Source: Lachnospiraceae bacterium | GTDB lineage: Bacteria > Bacillota_A > Clostridia > Lachnospirales > Lachnospiraceae | DNA: 46,692 nt | NCBI GenBank assembly: GCA_009774465.1 | Contig: VSNT01000011.1 | Location: 1 to 46,692, forward strand | Direction of reading: 5' to 3' | Shown here: in pieces, positions 16,111 through 23,952 of the stretch | How positions within the stretch are numbered: the stretch's first letter is position 1 | Layout: each line of letters starts with the position of its first letter | Translations under genes and position numbers: made by a program | Notes under the pieces: model-generated | What the model was told of the DNA's origin: nothing | Database searches by the model: none | What the model saw: the letters and a program-made list of their open reading frames with translations, nothing else

Positions 16111-16854
16111 TTACCACCACCTTATAAGTTCCGTAACCTGATTTCGAAGTTCAACAAACTTAGGAGCCGCTATATCACGGGGACGGGGAAGATCATTTAT
16201 GAGTGTTTCCTTTACCGTTGTGGGCTTATTTGTAAGCACCATGATCTTATTGCCCAGATATACAGCCTCTTCAATATTATGTGTAATAAAAATAACCGTT
16301 GTTTTTGTCATTTCCCAAAGTTTGACCAGTTCATCCTCCAGCTTAAAGCGCAGTTCAATATCCAGCTGTCCATAAGGTTCATCCATAAGCAAAAGCTCCG
16401 GCTCTGTTGCAAACGCCCTGGCAATACTAACCCTTTGAAGCATACTTGCCGAAAGCTGCCTTGGATAATAATTTCTGTATTTTGTCAATCCTACAATATC
16501 CAGATATTTTTCCACACGCTCCTTTTTCTCTCCGGAAGAAATCTTTTTCAGGTTCAGGCCAAACCTGACATTTTCTTCCACTGTCAGCCAGGGCATGGTT
16601 GAATCCCCCTGAAAAATATAGGCAATATTCTGTTCCTTCGTATTCACCTGCTTTCCATCCAGTAAAATTTCACCGGACGTAATCTGATAGATATTTACAA
16701 GGCTGTTAAGAAATGTGGTTTTACCGCATCCGGTAGGTCCCACTACGCACAAAAGATCTCCGTCCATAACCTCAAAGGAAACATCATCCAGCACCAGCAG
16801 ATCTCCAAATTTTTTTGTTAAGTGATTTACACTTACCTTTACATTATCGCTCAT
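16111..16854 (-). CDS. ABC importer ATPase with degenerate signature motif
   Basis: A 247-residue ATPase of the SsuB/TauB/NrtD group. Walker A GPTGCGKTT (39-47), Walker B LLLMDEP (155-161) and switch His H192 (FITHN) are normal. The signature, usually LSGGM, is LSASM (134-138), so it cannot clamp nucleotide normally on the partner side. The second ATPase gene in the operon has the converse defects. The two are therefore best read as a heterodimer with one working site. It lies one base after the partner gene and two bases before the sulfatase TTG, tightly coupled. Confidence 0.88.
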   Translation of the reverse strand: MSDNVKVSVNHLTKKFGDLLVLDDVSFEVMDGDLLCVVGPTGCGKTTFLNSLVNIYQITSGEILLDGKQVNTKEQNIAYIFQGDSTMPWLTVEENVRFGLNLKKISSGEKKERVEKYLDIVGLTKYRNYYPRQLSASMLQRVSIARAFATEPELLLMDEPYGQLDIELRFKLEDELVKLWEMTKTTVIFITHNIEEAVYLGNKIMVLTNKPTTVKETLINDLPRPRDIAAPKFVELRNQVTELIRWW

Positions 16855-16855
16855 T

Positions 16856-17635
16856 TTAACCCTCCAACTGGGAACTGTCCAGTATTCCTGTTATTTCTTT
16901 GCGGAGCGCTAAAAATTCTTCAGAAACCAGATCCCGCGGCCTTGGCAGGTCAATCTTGTACTCCTTTTTTACTGTAGCGGGACAATTTGTCAGAACAATA
17001 ATTCTGTCTGCAAGATAAATCGCCTCTTCAATATTATTTGTTACAAAGATTACCGTCCTCTTTTCTGTGCTCCAGATTCTTTGCAGTTCTTCCTGCATCA
17101 TATAGCGAGTCTGCGCATCCAGCGCGCCAAAAGGTTCATCCATAAGCATTACTTCCGGTTCGTTGCAGTATGCTCTCGCAATACCCACACGCTGCTTCAT
17201 TCCGCCTGAAAGCTGTACCGGAAAGGATTTTTCAAATCCATTCAGTCCGACGAGATCAATATATTTTTGTGCCTGTTTCTGCCGCTCTTTTTTATTTATC
17301 CCTTTAATTTTTAATCCGTACTCAACATTCTGCATGGCTGTCATCCAGGGGAATAAAGAAATAGACTGAAATACAACCCCCCGGGAAACGTCAGGTTTGT
17401 CTATCTTTTTACCGTCCGCCAGCATTTTACCTGTTGTAGCACTTTCAAATCCTGCTATCATATTAATAATTGTAGTTTTTCCACACTGTCCTGGTCCAAA
17501 AAGAACAAGAAATTCATTTTCTTCTGCCGAAAAATTCAGATTGCGAACCACCTCATGTTCCCCTTCAGGAGTCTGAAAAGTCTTTCCAACATTAACACAG
17601 TCAATTATTGTTTTTATCTTCCGCTCTTGTTCCAT
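16856..17635 (-). CDS. ABC importer ATPase with degenerate catalytic site
   Basis: About 259 residues, in the same SsuB/TauB group. The signature LSGGMKQR is intact and Walker B (VMLMDEP) looks normal. Walker A reads GPGQCGKTT, with Gln in place of the fourth-position Gly, and the switch His is Asn (FVTNNIEE). I checked these codons on the reverse strand: cag for Gln, and aat aat after act. The start at ATG 17635, ten bases after AAGGAG, is preferred over GTG 17641. Either way it overlaps the end of the permease gene. With the 247-residue partner it should energise the two permeases of this operon. Confidence 0.88.
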   Translation of the reverse strand: MEQERKIKTIIDCVNVGKTFQTPEGEHEVVRNLNFSAEENEFLVLFGPGQCGKTTIINMIAGFESATTGKMLADGKKIDKPDVSRGVVFQSISLFPWMTAMQNVEYGLKIKGINKKERQKQAQKYIDLVGLNGFEKSFPVQLSGGMKQRVGIARAYCNEPEVMLMDEPFGALDAQTRYMMQEELQRIWSTEKRTVIFVTNNIEEAIYLADRIIVLTNCPATVKKEYKIDLPRPRDLVSEEFLALRKEITGILDSSQLEG

Positions 17636-18399
17636 CGGCACATAACTCCTTCAATTGTTCTCATAATACAGGTCAAAATAAAACCGCCAATACCGATCAT
17701 GATAATACCTGCCAGTATCTGAATCATATTATTATTATCCATACCTGCCTGAATAATCCAGCCAAGTCCGTTTTCAGCCTTTATCATTTCAGCAGCTACC
17801 ACACTGGCCCAACTACAGGAAATTCCCACCTGCAGCCCTGCAAATATAGCCGGAACAGATGCCGGTATCACGATTGTCCTGAAAATCTGTCCCTCTTTTG
17901 CTCCCAGCATACGCGCCGCATTGATCACCTGGGGATCAACATTTGCCGATCCTGTCATTGCATTTAATGTTGTATTGGCAAAGGCCGCTAATATAATCAA
18001 AAATATTTTAGCCTGTTCACCAAGACCAAACCAGATAATAGAAATTGGTATCCATGCAATAGGGGGAATGGGGCGGATGATGCGGTACAATGGATTAAAA
18101 ATTGCTTTAGCCAGCTCATAACGCCCCATTAAAAGTCCCAGTGAAACTCCCAGTATCGAACCAATACAAAAACCAATCAGCACTCTGCGCAGGCTGTTAA
18201 ACGTATGCATCAGCAGGCTGCATTTTCCAACAGTACCTGTAATATATCCGCCCATAGCCTTAAGTACGGTCCCCGGATCCGGCAGAAGGTTTCCAAGGCC
18301 TGTTTTCTGTGTTCCCCACCACCACAATCCTGTAAATGCTCCTATAGAAATTATTGCACATAAAACTGACAGCAGTCGTTCTTTTACCTTATCGTTCAT
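17614..18399 (-). CDS. ABC importer permease, SsuC/TauC type (second)
   Basis: A 261-residue membrane protein with about six hydrophobic segments. The cytoplasmic coupling (EAA) loop reads GAKEGQIFRTIVIPASVPAI near residue 175, as in sulfonate, nitrate and taurine permeases. The start codon overlaps the stop of the first permease by four bases (ATGA). The 3' end overlaps the ATPase start. It is a paralogue of the neighbouring 263-residue permease, and the two likely form a heterodimeric pore. Confidence 0.9.
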   Translation of the reverse strand: MNDKVKERLLSVLCAIISIGAFTGLWWWGTQKTGLGNLLPDPGTVLKAMGGYITGTVGKCSLLMHTFNSLRRVLIGFCIGSILGVSLGLLMGRYELAKAIFNPLYRIIRPIPPIAWIPISIIWFGLGEQAKIFLIILAAFANTTLNAMTGSANVDPQVINAARMLGAKEGQIFRTIVIPASVPAIFAGLQVGISCSWASVVAAEMIKAENGLGWIIQAGMDNNNMIQILAGIIMIGIGGFILTCIMRTIEGVMCRWNKSGR

Positions 18400-19187
18400 T
18401 CCGCATTCATTCCTTTCGCAACTTTCCTTTCCAGATAGTGCAAAACTGTATCAAGCACAAGACCTACTATACCAATCATCAGCATGCCCACAAACACCAA
18501 TGCCGGCTTTGAAGAATAGCGTCCCTGCTGGATCATATATCCCAGTCCTTCAGATGCTGCCAGAAGCTCCGCCGCAACAAGAGCCATCCAGGCCGCTCCC
18601 ATAGCTACTCTTAAACCTGTAAAAATCATTGGAAGCGCTGTAGGAATTGCAATCCTGAATAATTTTTGGATGTTTGTAGCGCCAAATACATCTCCTACCC
18701 ATAAATGCTCTTCTTTCGTCTGCCTGATGCCGGTATAACTGTTTACAATACAGGCAACTGCTGTGCTTAAAAAAATTACAGCGGCCTTAGAGGTGATTCC
18801 TATGCCAAAAAGAAGAATAAACATAGGAATCCAGGCCAGGCCGGGAACCGGGCGGATCAGGTCGAAAAGAGGCCTCACAAGGCGATCCACCCATTTCGAC
18901 CAGGCCATCATAATCCCCACCGGAACTCCAAACAATACCCCAAGAAAGTATCCCAAAAGAGCTACTTTTAAGCTTGAAATCAAATGAACCGGCAATGTTG
19001 CTCCATCAGGCGCTTTTGTATACAGTTTTTGAATAAAAGTTTTTACCACTGTAAGCGGTCCTGGAAAAACTGTTTCCGCCTTCAAGTGCAATACGTTTAT
19101 ACACAGATACCAAACTAAAACCACAAAAGAAACCGAGCAGATTGAAATCAGTGTATATTTCCATTTTTTACTTTTTGCCTTCATCAT
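18396..19187 (-). CDS. ABC importer permease, SsuC/TauC type (first)
   Basis: A 263-residue permease with the EAA loop GATNIQKLFRIAIPTALPMI and roughly six membrane helices. Its neighbours are the lipoprotein 29 bp upstream and the second permease, which overlaps by four bases. GGAG lies six bases before the ATG. Having two different permeases and two different ATPases is unusual in this family, whose members normally encode one of each. Confidence 0.9.
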   Translation of the reverse strand: MMKAKSKKWKYTLISICSVSFVVLVWYLCINVLHLKAETVFPGPLTVVKTFIQKLYTKAPDGATLPVHLISSLKVALLGYFLGVLFGVPVGIMMAWSKWVDRLVRPLFDLIRPVPGLAWIPMFILLFGIGITSKAAVIFLSTAVACIVNSYTGIRQTKEEHLWVGDVFGATNIQKLFRIAIPTALPMIFTGLRVAMGAAWMALVAAELLAASEGLGYMIQQGRYSSKPALVFVGMLMIGIVGLVLDTVLHYLERKVAKGMNAE

Positions 19188-19216
19188 TTACATCTCCAAC
19201 TTCCACTTTTCCCATG

Positions 19217-20386
19217 CTATTTATTTGCTGCCCATCCTTTTACAGAAGAAATATATTTATTATCAATACTTGCTTTTACATTTTCCAGATCTTCCTGTGT
19301 GATCTTATCGTTTGAAAGAAGGAATTCTCCTGCAAATTCCATAAATCCACCTAATGCATACTCTCCTTCATCAACCGAATCAAGGGTAAAATAACTCTTT
19401 AAGCTGCATTCATTAATTACATCCTGTTCACTGTATTCAAGACCTTCGCCTACATACCACTCATATGCCACTGCCACCCTGTTGTCCTGATTATTCAGCA
19501 TATCTTCACATGCCCTGTAATAGCAGTATAAGAAAAGTTCCACATCCTGACTTCTTTCTTCAATCAGTTCATTCTGACAGTAAATTGCATCTATAATATC
19601 TTGATCTGAAATCTGATTATAGTCTGCCGCCCTCACATATCCATCAGCTTCCAGGTATGCTGCATAAGTGGGATTCACAGCAATCATGTCTCCTTCGCCG
19701 GACTCAAATGCTGCAAGTCCTGATGAATAATCAAGATTAGTAAAGGTAAATTGCGTTGCATCATACCCAAAATATGCCATATATGCTATTGCATTCATCT
19801 GTGCAGTTGTGTTCATGGGGCCAAGAATAACTGCATCTTTCAACGTATCCGTACTTCCATAAACTCCATTTCCATCCGGACCGGTTGCATAAATATCGCT
19901 GTCCGGCCTGCAGTAAATCGTTTCCCCCTGAATGGTCAGACATCCATCGCCAATATAGGTATACATGCCTGTGGAAAGAGCATAAACAGAAGCCATACCG
20001 GACACTGCAATATCACATTCATCCGCTGCCATTGCTTCATTTACCAGTGTTCCCTGGGAGCCAAAGTTTACAATTTCAACATCAAGTCCTACTTCTTCAT
20101 AATAGCCTTCTTTATAAGCATACCATGCAGGAAGTCCCACCCAGTTTGCCAAAGTACCTATTACAAGCTTTTCTCCCGAAGCCGCCGGCATTGTTGTTTC
20201 TGCTGCCTCTGCAGGTTCTTCCTCAGACGATTGTTCCCTTGATTCTTCCACTGTGTTTTCCGTTTGTGCAGGCGTTTCCTCAGGTGTTTTTGTTTCCTCT
20301 TTGCTGCTTCCACATGCACTGACAGACATCACCATTACTGCTGCCAGCAAAATTGCCAGCATCTTTTTTGCTTTCCCATACATCAT
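19217..20386 (-). CDS. Substrate-binding lipoprotein of the sulfonate/nitrate-type importer
   Basis: 389 residues. A signal peptide is followed by the lipobox VSACGSS, then an acidic Glu/Thr/Pro-rich tether (about 28-65). Next comes an NMT1/SsuA-like periplasmic-binding fold beginning KLVIGTLANWVGLPAWYA. The pattern G-L-P-A-W-Y-A-Y-K-E-G-Y-Y is typical of SsuA/TauA/ThiY relatives. It would capture the ligand outside the cell for the two-permease importer. A strong AAAAGGAGGAAG precedes the ATG. It lies 33 bp after the 341-residue dehydrogenase gene, so the operon probably includes that gene. The ligand is not predictable; a sulfonate or sulfate ester is favoured by the sulfatase next door. 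Confidence 0.9.
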   Translation of the reverse strand: MMYGKAKKMLAILLAAVMVMSVSACGSSKEETKTPEETPAQTENTVEESREQSSEEEPAEAAETTMPAASGEKLVIGTLANWVGLPAWYAYKEGYYEEVGLDVEIVNFGSQGTLVNEAMAADECDIAVSGMASVYALSTGMYTYIGDGCLTIQGETIYCRPDSDIYATGPDGNGVYGSTDTLKDAVILGPMNTTAQMNAIAYMAYFGYDATQFTFTNLDYSSGLAAFESGEGDMIAVNPTYAAYLEADGYVRAADYNQISDQDIIDAIYCQNELIEERSQDVELFLYCYYRACEDMLNNQDNRVAVAYEWYVGEGLEYSEQDVINECSLKSYFTLDSVDEGEYALGGFMEFAGEFLLSNDKITQEDLENVKASIDNKYISSVKGWAANK

Positions 20387-20419
20387 TTTTACTTCCTCCT
20401 TTTTGTTAAATGTTTTCTT

Positions 20420-21445
20420 TTACTTCTGAACATCAATCAATACCTTCATAGTATTTTCTTTATTGGCATCAATAAACTCATACGCTTCCTGGTATTTTTT
20501 AAAGGGAAAATGATTCGTCATCAGCCTTACAAGATTTATCTTTTTCTCCTTAACCAGTTTTATTGCTTCTACATAATCCCCATGCCGATACATCATAGTC
20601 GTATTTAAATCCAATTCATGATCATTCAGCACTGCCAAATCTATATTTGCCATTTTTCCAAATACAGCAACCAAAATAATCTGACTTCCTTTTCTGGCAT
20701 ATTTAATCGCCTGCCCCATAGATATATCATTGCCTGCACAGTCATAAATAATATCTGCCTTATCTTTTCCAAAACAGTCTAAAATAGCCTCTCCAAGATC
20801 TTTATTTTTTGTATTTACCACAAGATCAATTCCGCATTCCCTGACAATTTCCAGCCTGCACTGGCTGATATCTGCAACCAGAACTGATTTTGCCCCCTTT
20901 GCTTTGGCTGCCTGTGCCACCAGATTTCCAATAGGTCCGCTCCCAATGATTACTATATTTTTATCTGTTACACCTCCTGACTGGTTCACTGCATGAACCG
21001 CAACTGCCAATGGTTCAATCATGGCTCCTTCATCAAAACTGAGCTCATCTGGAAGAAGCGTGACCTTGGCTGCATCCGCTGCGAAATACTCTGATGCGGT
21101 ACCAGTGGTCTGAAAGCCCATTACCTTTAGATTTTCACAAAGATTATATTTCCCTGTCCGGCACAAATAACATGTCCCACAGGTAACCTGCGGTTCTATG
21201 GTCACTTTCTGCCCAATGCTAAACCCCTCCACCTTACTCCCCAGTTTTACAATTTCACCTGACACTTCATGCCCCTGGGTAATTGGATAGCTGGTAAATG
21301 GATGAGTTCCATGATATACATGAATATCAGATCCACAAATTCCTATCTTCATAATTTTGACAAGTACTTCCTGTTCTTTAGGTTCCGGAATGGGAACTTC
21401 ACGAAATTCAATTTTTTTTGGTTCCGTCATCACCTGCTGCAGCAT
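20420..21445 (-). CDS. Zinc-dependent alcohol/polyol dehydrogenase (MDR family)
   Basis: A 341-residue medium-chain dehydrogenase. Catalytic zinc ligands are in GICGSDIH and GHE. The structural zinc lobe is CGTCYLCRTGKYNLC. The nucleotide loop is GSGPIG, with an Asp at the end of the following strand (VLVADIS), pointing to NAD+. It resembles threonine/sorbitol dehydrogenase-type enzymes, which oxidise a secondary alcohol of a polyol or amino acid. First gene of the run into the importer and sulfatase; a large inverted repeat lies about 12 bp upstream. The exact substrate is unknown. Confidence 0.88.
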   Translation of the reverse strand: MLQQVMTEPKKIEFREVPIPEPKEQEVLVKIMKIGICGSDIHVYHGTHPFTSYPITQGHEVSGEIVKLGSKVEGFSIGQKVTIEPQVTCGTCYLCRTGKYNLCENLKVMGFQTTGTASEYFAADAAKVTLLPDELSFDEGAMIEPLAVAVHAVNQSGGVTDKNIVIIGSGPIGNLVAQAAKAKGAKSVLVADISQCRLEIVRECGIDLVVNTKNKDLGEAILDCFGKDKADIIYDCAGNDISMGQAIKYARKGSQIILVAVFGKMANIDLAVLNDHELDLNTTMMYRHGDYVEAIKLVKEKKINLVRLMTNHFPFKKYQEAYEFIDANKENTMKVLIDVQK

Positions 21446-21456
21446 ATTATCACCCC

Positions 21457-21504
21457 TTATGTATTATACTTTTATAAATTATTTTATTAAAGTATAATAC
21501 ATAA
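21457..21504. promoter_or_regulatory. 16-bp perfect inverted repeat, candidate operator
   Basis: Arms TTATGTATTATACTTT (21457-21472) and its exact complement (21489-21504) flank a 16-base AT-rich loop. Each arm holds a TATAAT; the one at 21463-21468 on the minus strand is well placed as -10 for the dehydrogenase at 21445, with a weak TTTAAT at 21486-21491. No U-tract follows in the minus direction, so an operator/promoter is likelier than a terminator. Confidence 0.55.
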
Positions 21505-21528
21505 ATACAAAAAAAGCAATAGCAAGTT

Positions 21529-22557
21529 CTAATTTTCAGGAACTATCAGTACTTTCACCGAATCATTGGACATCTGCATCCGTATTGCCTCGTCCACCTC
21601 TTCCAGTCCATATTTATGTGTGATTATTGGCGCTATTTGAAGCTTTCCGCTGTTAATCAGCTTTGCCGCCCTTAAATGGGTATCAGGATTTATGAAAGAA
21701 CCGGATATTTTTAATTCCTTTTGGTAAACATCAAATAAAGGAAGAGGAAATTTGGCACCTGCCTCCGGCACGCTAAACAATAATATGTTTGCTCCCTTTC
21801 CGGCAATTTCAAAAGCCTGCTTTGTTGCAGCCACCCTGCCCACACATTCAATCACTACATCAATTTGATCCTCCCCAATTGCTTCCTTTATTTGCCCCTT
21901 TAAATTGGGGGACATGGGATTAACCACTGCATCTGCCCCAATCTGAAGCCCGATTCTTCTGCGCATTTCTACCGGTTCACTTAAAACAACCTTTGATGCG
22001 CCTTTCAATTTGGCCAGTTGAACCATAATAAGGCCAATGGCTCCTCCTCCTATCACACATACAGTATCCCCTTCTTTTAATTCAACATTTTCAATCCCAT
22101 GCAGGCAGCATGCAATGGGTTCCGCCATTGCCCCTTCCTCAAAACTTACAGATTCCTCCAAAAGAAATGCCTGCGCCTGTGGAACTGCACAATATTCCTG
22201 AAATCCTCCGTCCCGATTTACGCCAATTGCATGTAATGATTCGCAAAGCTGTTTTTTCCCATTTCTGCAAAATTTGCACCTGCCGCAGTAAATATTAGGA
22301 TCTACCGTAACTTTATCCCCCACTTTAAAATTCCTTACCTCTTCCCCGATTTCAGCCACTACCCCTGAAAATTCATGTCCAAGAACCACCGGCGGTGTTA
22401 CTTTTGCAGAACCTTTCTCCCCATGATAAATATGCACATCCGTGCCGCATACTCCACACGCTTTCACTTCTACCAGAATTTCATCCTTTTTCACTGCCGG
22501 GCGTGTGACATTTTCAAATCTTATATCTTTCACACCATAAAAAACAGAACGCTTCAT
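21529..22557 (-). CDS. Zinc-dependent alcohol/polyol dehydrogenase, second copy
   Basis: A 342-residue MDR protein with GVCGTDVHIYHG, GHEFSG, the structural zinc motif CGRCKFCRNGKKQLC and the nucleotide loop GGGAIG. An acidic residue after the next strand (LSEP) favours NAD+. It is clearly related to, but not a close copy of, the next gene. AAAGGAG precedes the start. The 83-bp gap between the two genes contains the large inverted repeat, so they may be separately controlled. The pair could do two successive oxidations, or act on two stereochemical positions of the desulfated product (inference). Confidence 0.88.
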   Translation of the reverse strand: MKRSVFYGVKDIRFENVTRPAVKKDEILVEVKACGVCGTDVHIYHGEKGSAKVTPPVVLGHEFSGVVAEIGEEVRNFKVGDKVTVDPNIYCGRCKFCRNGKKQLCESLHAIGVNRDGGFQEYCAVPQAQAFLLEESVSFEEGAMAEPIACCLHGIENVELKEGDTVCVIGGGAIGLIMVQLAKLKGASKVVLSEPVEMRRRIGLQIGADAVVNPMSPNLKGQIKEAIGEDQIDVVIECVGRVAATKQAFEIAGKGANILLFSVPEAGAKFPLPLFDVYQKELKISGSFINPDTHLRAAKLINSGKLQIAPIITHKYGLEEVDEAIRMQMSNDSVKVLIVPEN

Positions 22558-22734
22558 GTTTTCTTTTCTCCTTTACTTTTTAAATATCTTTTAATAAGTG
22601 GGGTTATTACAATCTTACACTATATGTATACTCTTTACAACATAAAGTTCTAAAATTTTATATTTTCATCATTTTGCACAAATATTATGATTCTGTATTG
22701 ATTTCTGTAGTCCTACCTTTTTTATTTTATTTTT

Positions 22735-22784
22735 AAAAGAAGATACCTTCAAAAGATTTTCATCTTTAAAAGGTATCTTCTTTT
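22735..22784 (-). terminator. Intrinsic terminator after the Rpn-like gene
   Basis: A perfect 15-bp stem (22735-22749 with 22770-22784) whose 3' arm on the minus strand ends in UUUU. It lies about 55 bp beyond the stop at 22840 and isolates the dehydrogenase gene that follows. The remaining 22558-22734 is AT-rich and holds only a weak candidate promoter (TTGTAA-17-TAAGAT, minus). Confidence 0.65.
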
Positions 22785-22839
22785 CCAGTATATTAATTTT
22801 AAACTTTATTATTTAATATCTCCATAATTAAATATCATC

Positions 22840-23742
22840 TTATAAATCAAATTCCTTAAGTAAATTTTCCTGATACTCCTCATCCTGCGCCGCCTTTAAG
22901 ATTTCCTCTATACGTCCGGCTTCTACCAGCTTAATATGCAGTTGATTTATCCGCTTTGCCTGATTACGTCCTTCTTCATAACCTTCATGATAGGCTTCAT
23001 CCCTCACCATCTTTTCAATTTCCCAGGATTTCATATAATTAATTCCGACCTCCTTTTTCAATTTCACTTTATGAACAAATTGATGAATAGAAGCAATGTC
23101 CGAATTGGTAACATTGTCATCCGTAGTTTTCTGTATGTATTTTAGCATATCTTTAAGCTCCTGACTAGGATTTCCTTCTGTTCCTTTCGTATAAAGAAAA
23201 ATCTTTTTGGCTCCATCATCATAAGGAAGATCAGGTATTTCTGTGCAATGATTTTGTATTGTATAAACCATACGGTTTCTGCCAAAGGGATCATATGGAA
23301 GAATCATGATAATAATCACATTAGGAAGCTTATCGTAAGCTGCCCCTGCCTCAAAAAACTGTGTATCAATCATGCCATGATAAAATCTGGTACGTCTTGG
23401 CAGATTTTCTGATTCGTAAGTCAGATTGGGCTCCATATCATAAATATCTGAAACCACCTCCGCATCAGTCATCCCACCATTAAGTTCATCAGAAACATCT
23501 TCAATGTAAGCGTCAAGGCGAACTCCATGCCTGTCAGTGTCCACTCCAAGAATACTCTTTTGCGGAACAATCTTAACTTTTCGAATAGGTTTCTCTAAAA
23601 TTGTGCTAAGTAAAATACGGGCAAATTCTTCACCTATATCTTTCTGGGAAAGCATCTCCTGGAACAAAAAATTATCAATCAGATTTAGTTCCTCCAGTTT
23701 CCGAAATTTGCGCTGTTTTACAGTGACTTTGTTTTGCATCAT
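22840..23742 (-). CDS. Rpn/PD-(D/E)XK nuclease family transposase-like protein
   Basis: About 300 residues of the Rpn (recombination-promoting nuclease) / PDDEXK_2 family. Recognisable parts are the N-terminal NLIDNFLFQEML, the active-site strand GVRLDAYIED, DMEPN (E-x-Q in most relatives) and LPRRTRFYHGMID. The C-terminal part has the usual GYEEGRNQAKRI helix. E. coli relatives show Mg-dependent DNase activity and raise RecA-independent recombination. The start at 23742 is decided by AAGGAGG eight bases upstream; the longest frame would begin inside a palindrome. A hairpin-rich leader precedes it and a terminator follows, so it is a single-gene unit. The altered E-x-N motif may weaken catalysis. 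Confidence 0.82.
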   Translation of the reverse strand: MMQNKVTVKQRKFRKLEELNLIDNFLFQEMLSQKDIGEEFARILLSTILEKPIRKVKIVPQKSILGVDTDRHGVRLDAYIEDVSDELNGGMTDAEVVSDIYDMEPNLTYESENLPRRTRFYHGMIDTQFFEAGAAYDKLPNVIIIMILPYDPFGRNRMVYTIQNHCTEIPDLPYDDGAKKIFLYTKGTEGNPSQELKDMLKYIQKTTDDNVTNSDIASIHQFVHKVKLKKEVGINYMKSWEIEKMVRDEAYHEGYEEGRNQAKRINQLHIKLVEAGRIEEILKAAQDEEYQENLLKEFDL

Positions 23743-23784
23743 AGGCAAAACCTCCTTTCTCAGATAATTAATAGAGTAAATCAT

Positions 23785-23835
23785 GGCGAAACGCCGGAGC
23801 TTCCATCTGGAAGCATGATGCAGCATATGCTGCAT
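23785..23835 (-). repeat. Three consecutive palindromes in the leader of the Rpn-like gene
   Basis: These are an 18-bp perfect palindrome ATGCAGCATATGCTGCAT (23818-23835), a GCTTCC-atct-GGAAGC hairpin (23799-23814) and a GGCG-aaa-CGCC hairpin (23785-23795). They lie 43-93 bp before the start codon with almost no spacer between them. Confidence 0.6.
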
Positions 23836-23902
23836 AAAAAGATAAATAAATAGATAGAACTTAGATAAATTGACTATATCCTATATCATAAAAAAATGCA
23901 AA

Positions 23903-23951
23903 TAAAAATTCCCCTGTTTTCCTAATAAAGGATAAAACAAAGGAATTTTTA
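23903..23951 (-). terminator. Intrinsic terminator after glycerate kinase
   Basis: TAAAAATTCC (23903-23912) pairs with GGAATTTTTA (23942-23951) and the stem extends inward through CCTGTTTT-like complementarity. U-rich sequence follows on the minus strand, immediately beyond the stop codon. Confidence 0.65.
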
Positions 23952-23952
23952 C

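Noticed and set aside
19751..20322. Two long plus-strand frames (145 and 163 residues) over the binding-lipoprotein gene
   Set aside because: They are Cys/His/Ile-rich shadow translations of the opposite strand; the lipobox and binding-protein fold on the minus strand are clear.
23743..23835. Longer start of the Rpn-like protein
   Set aside because: It begins inside an 18-bp palindrome and lacks a ribosome-binding site.
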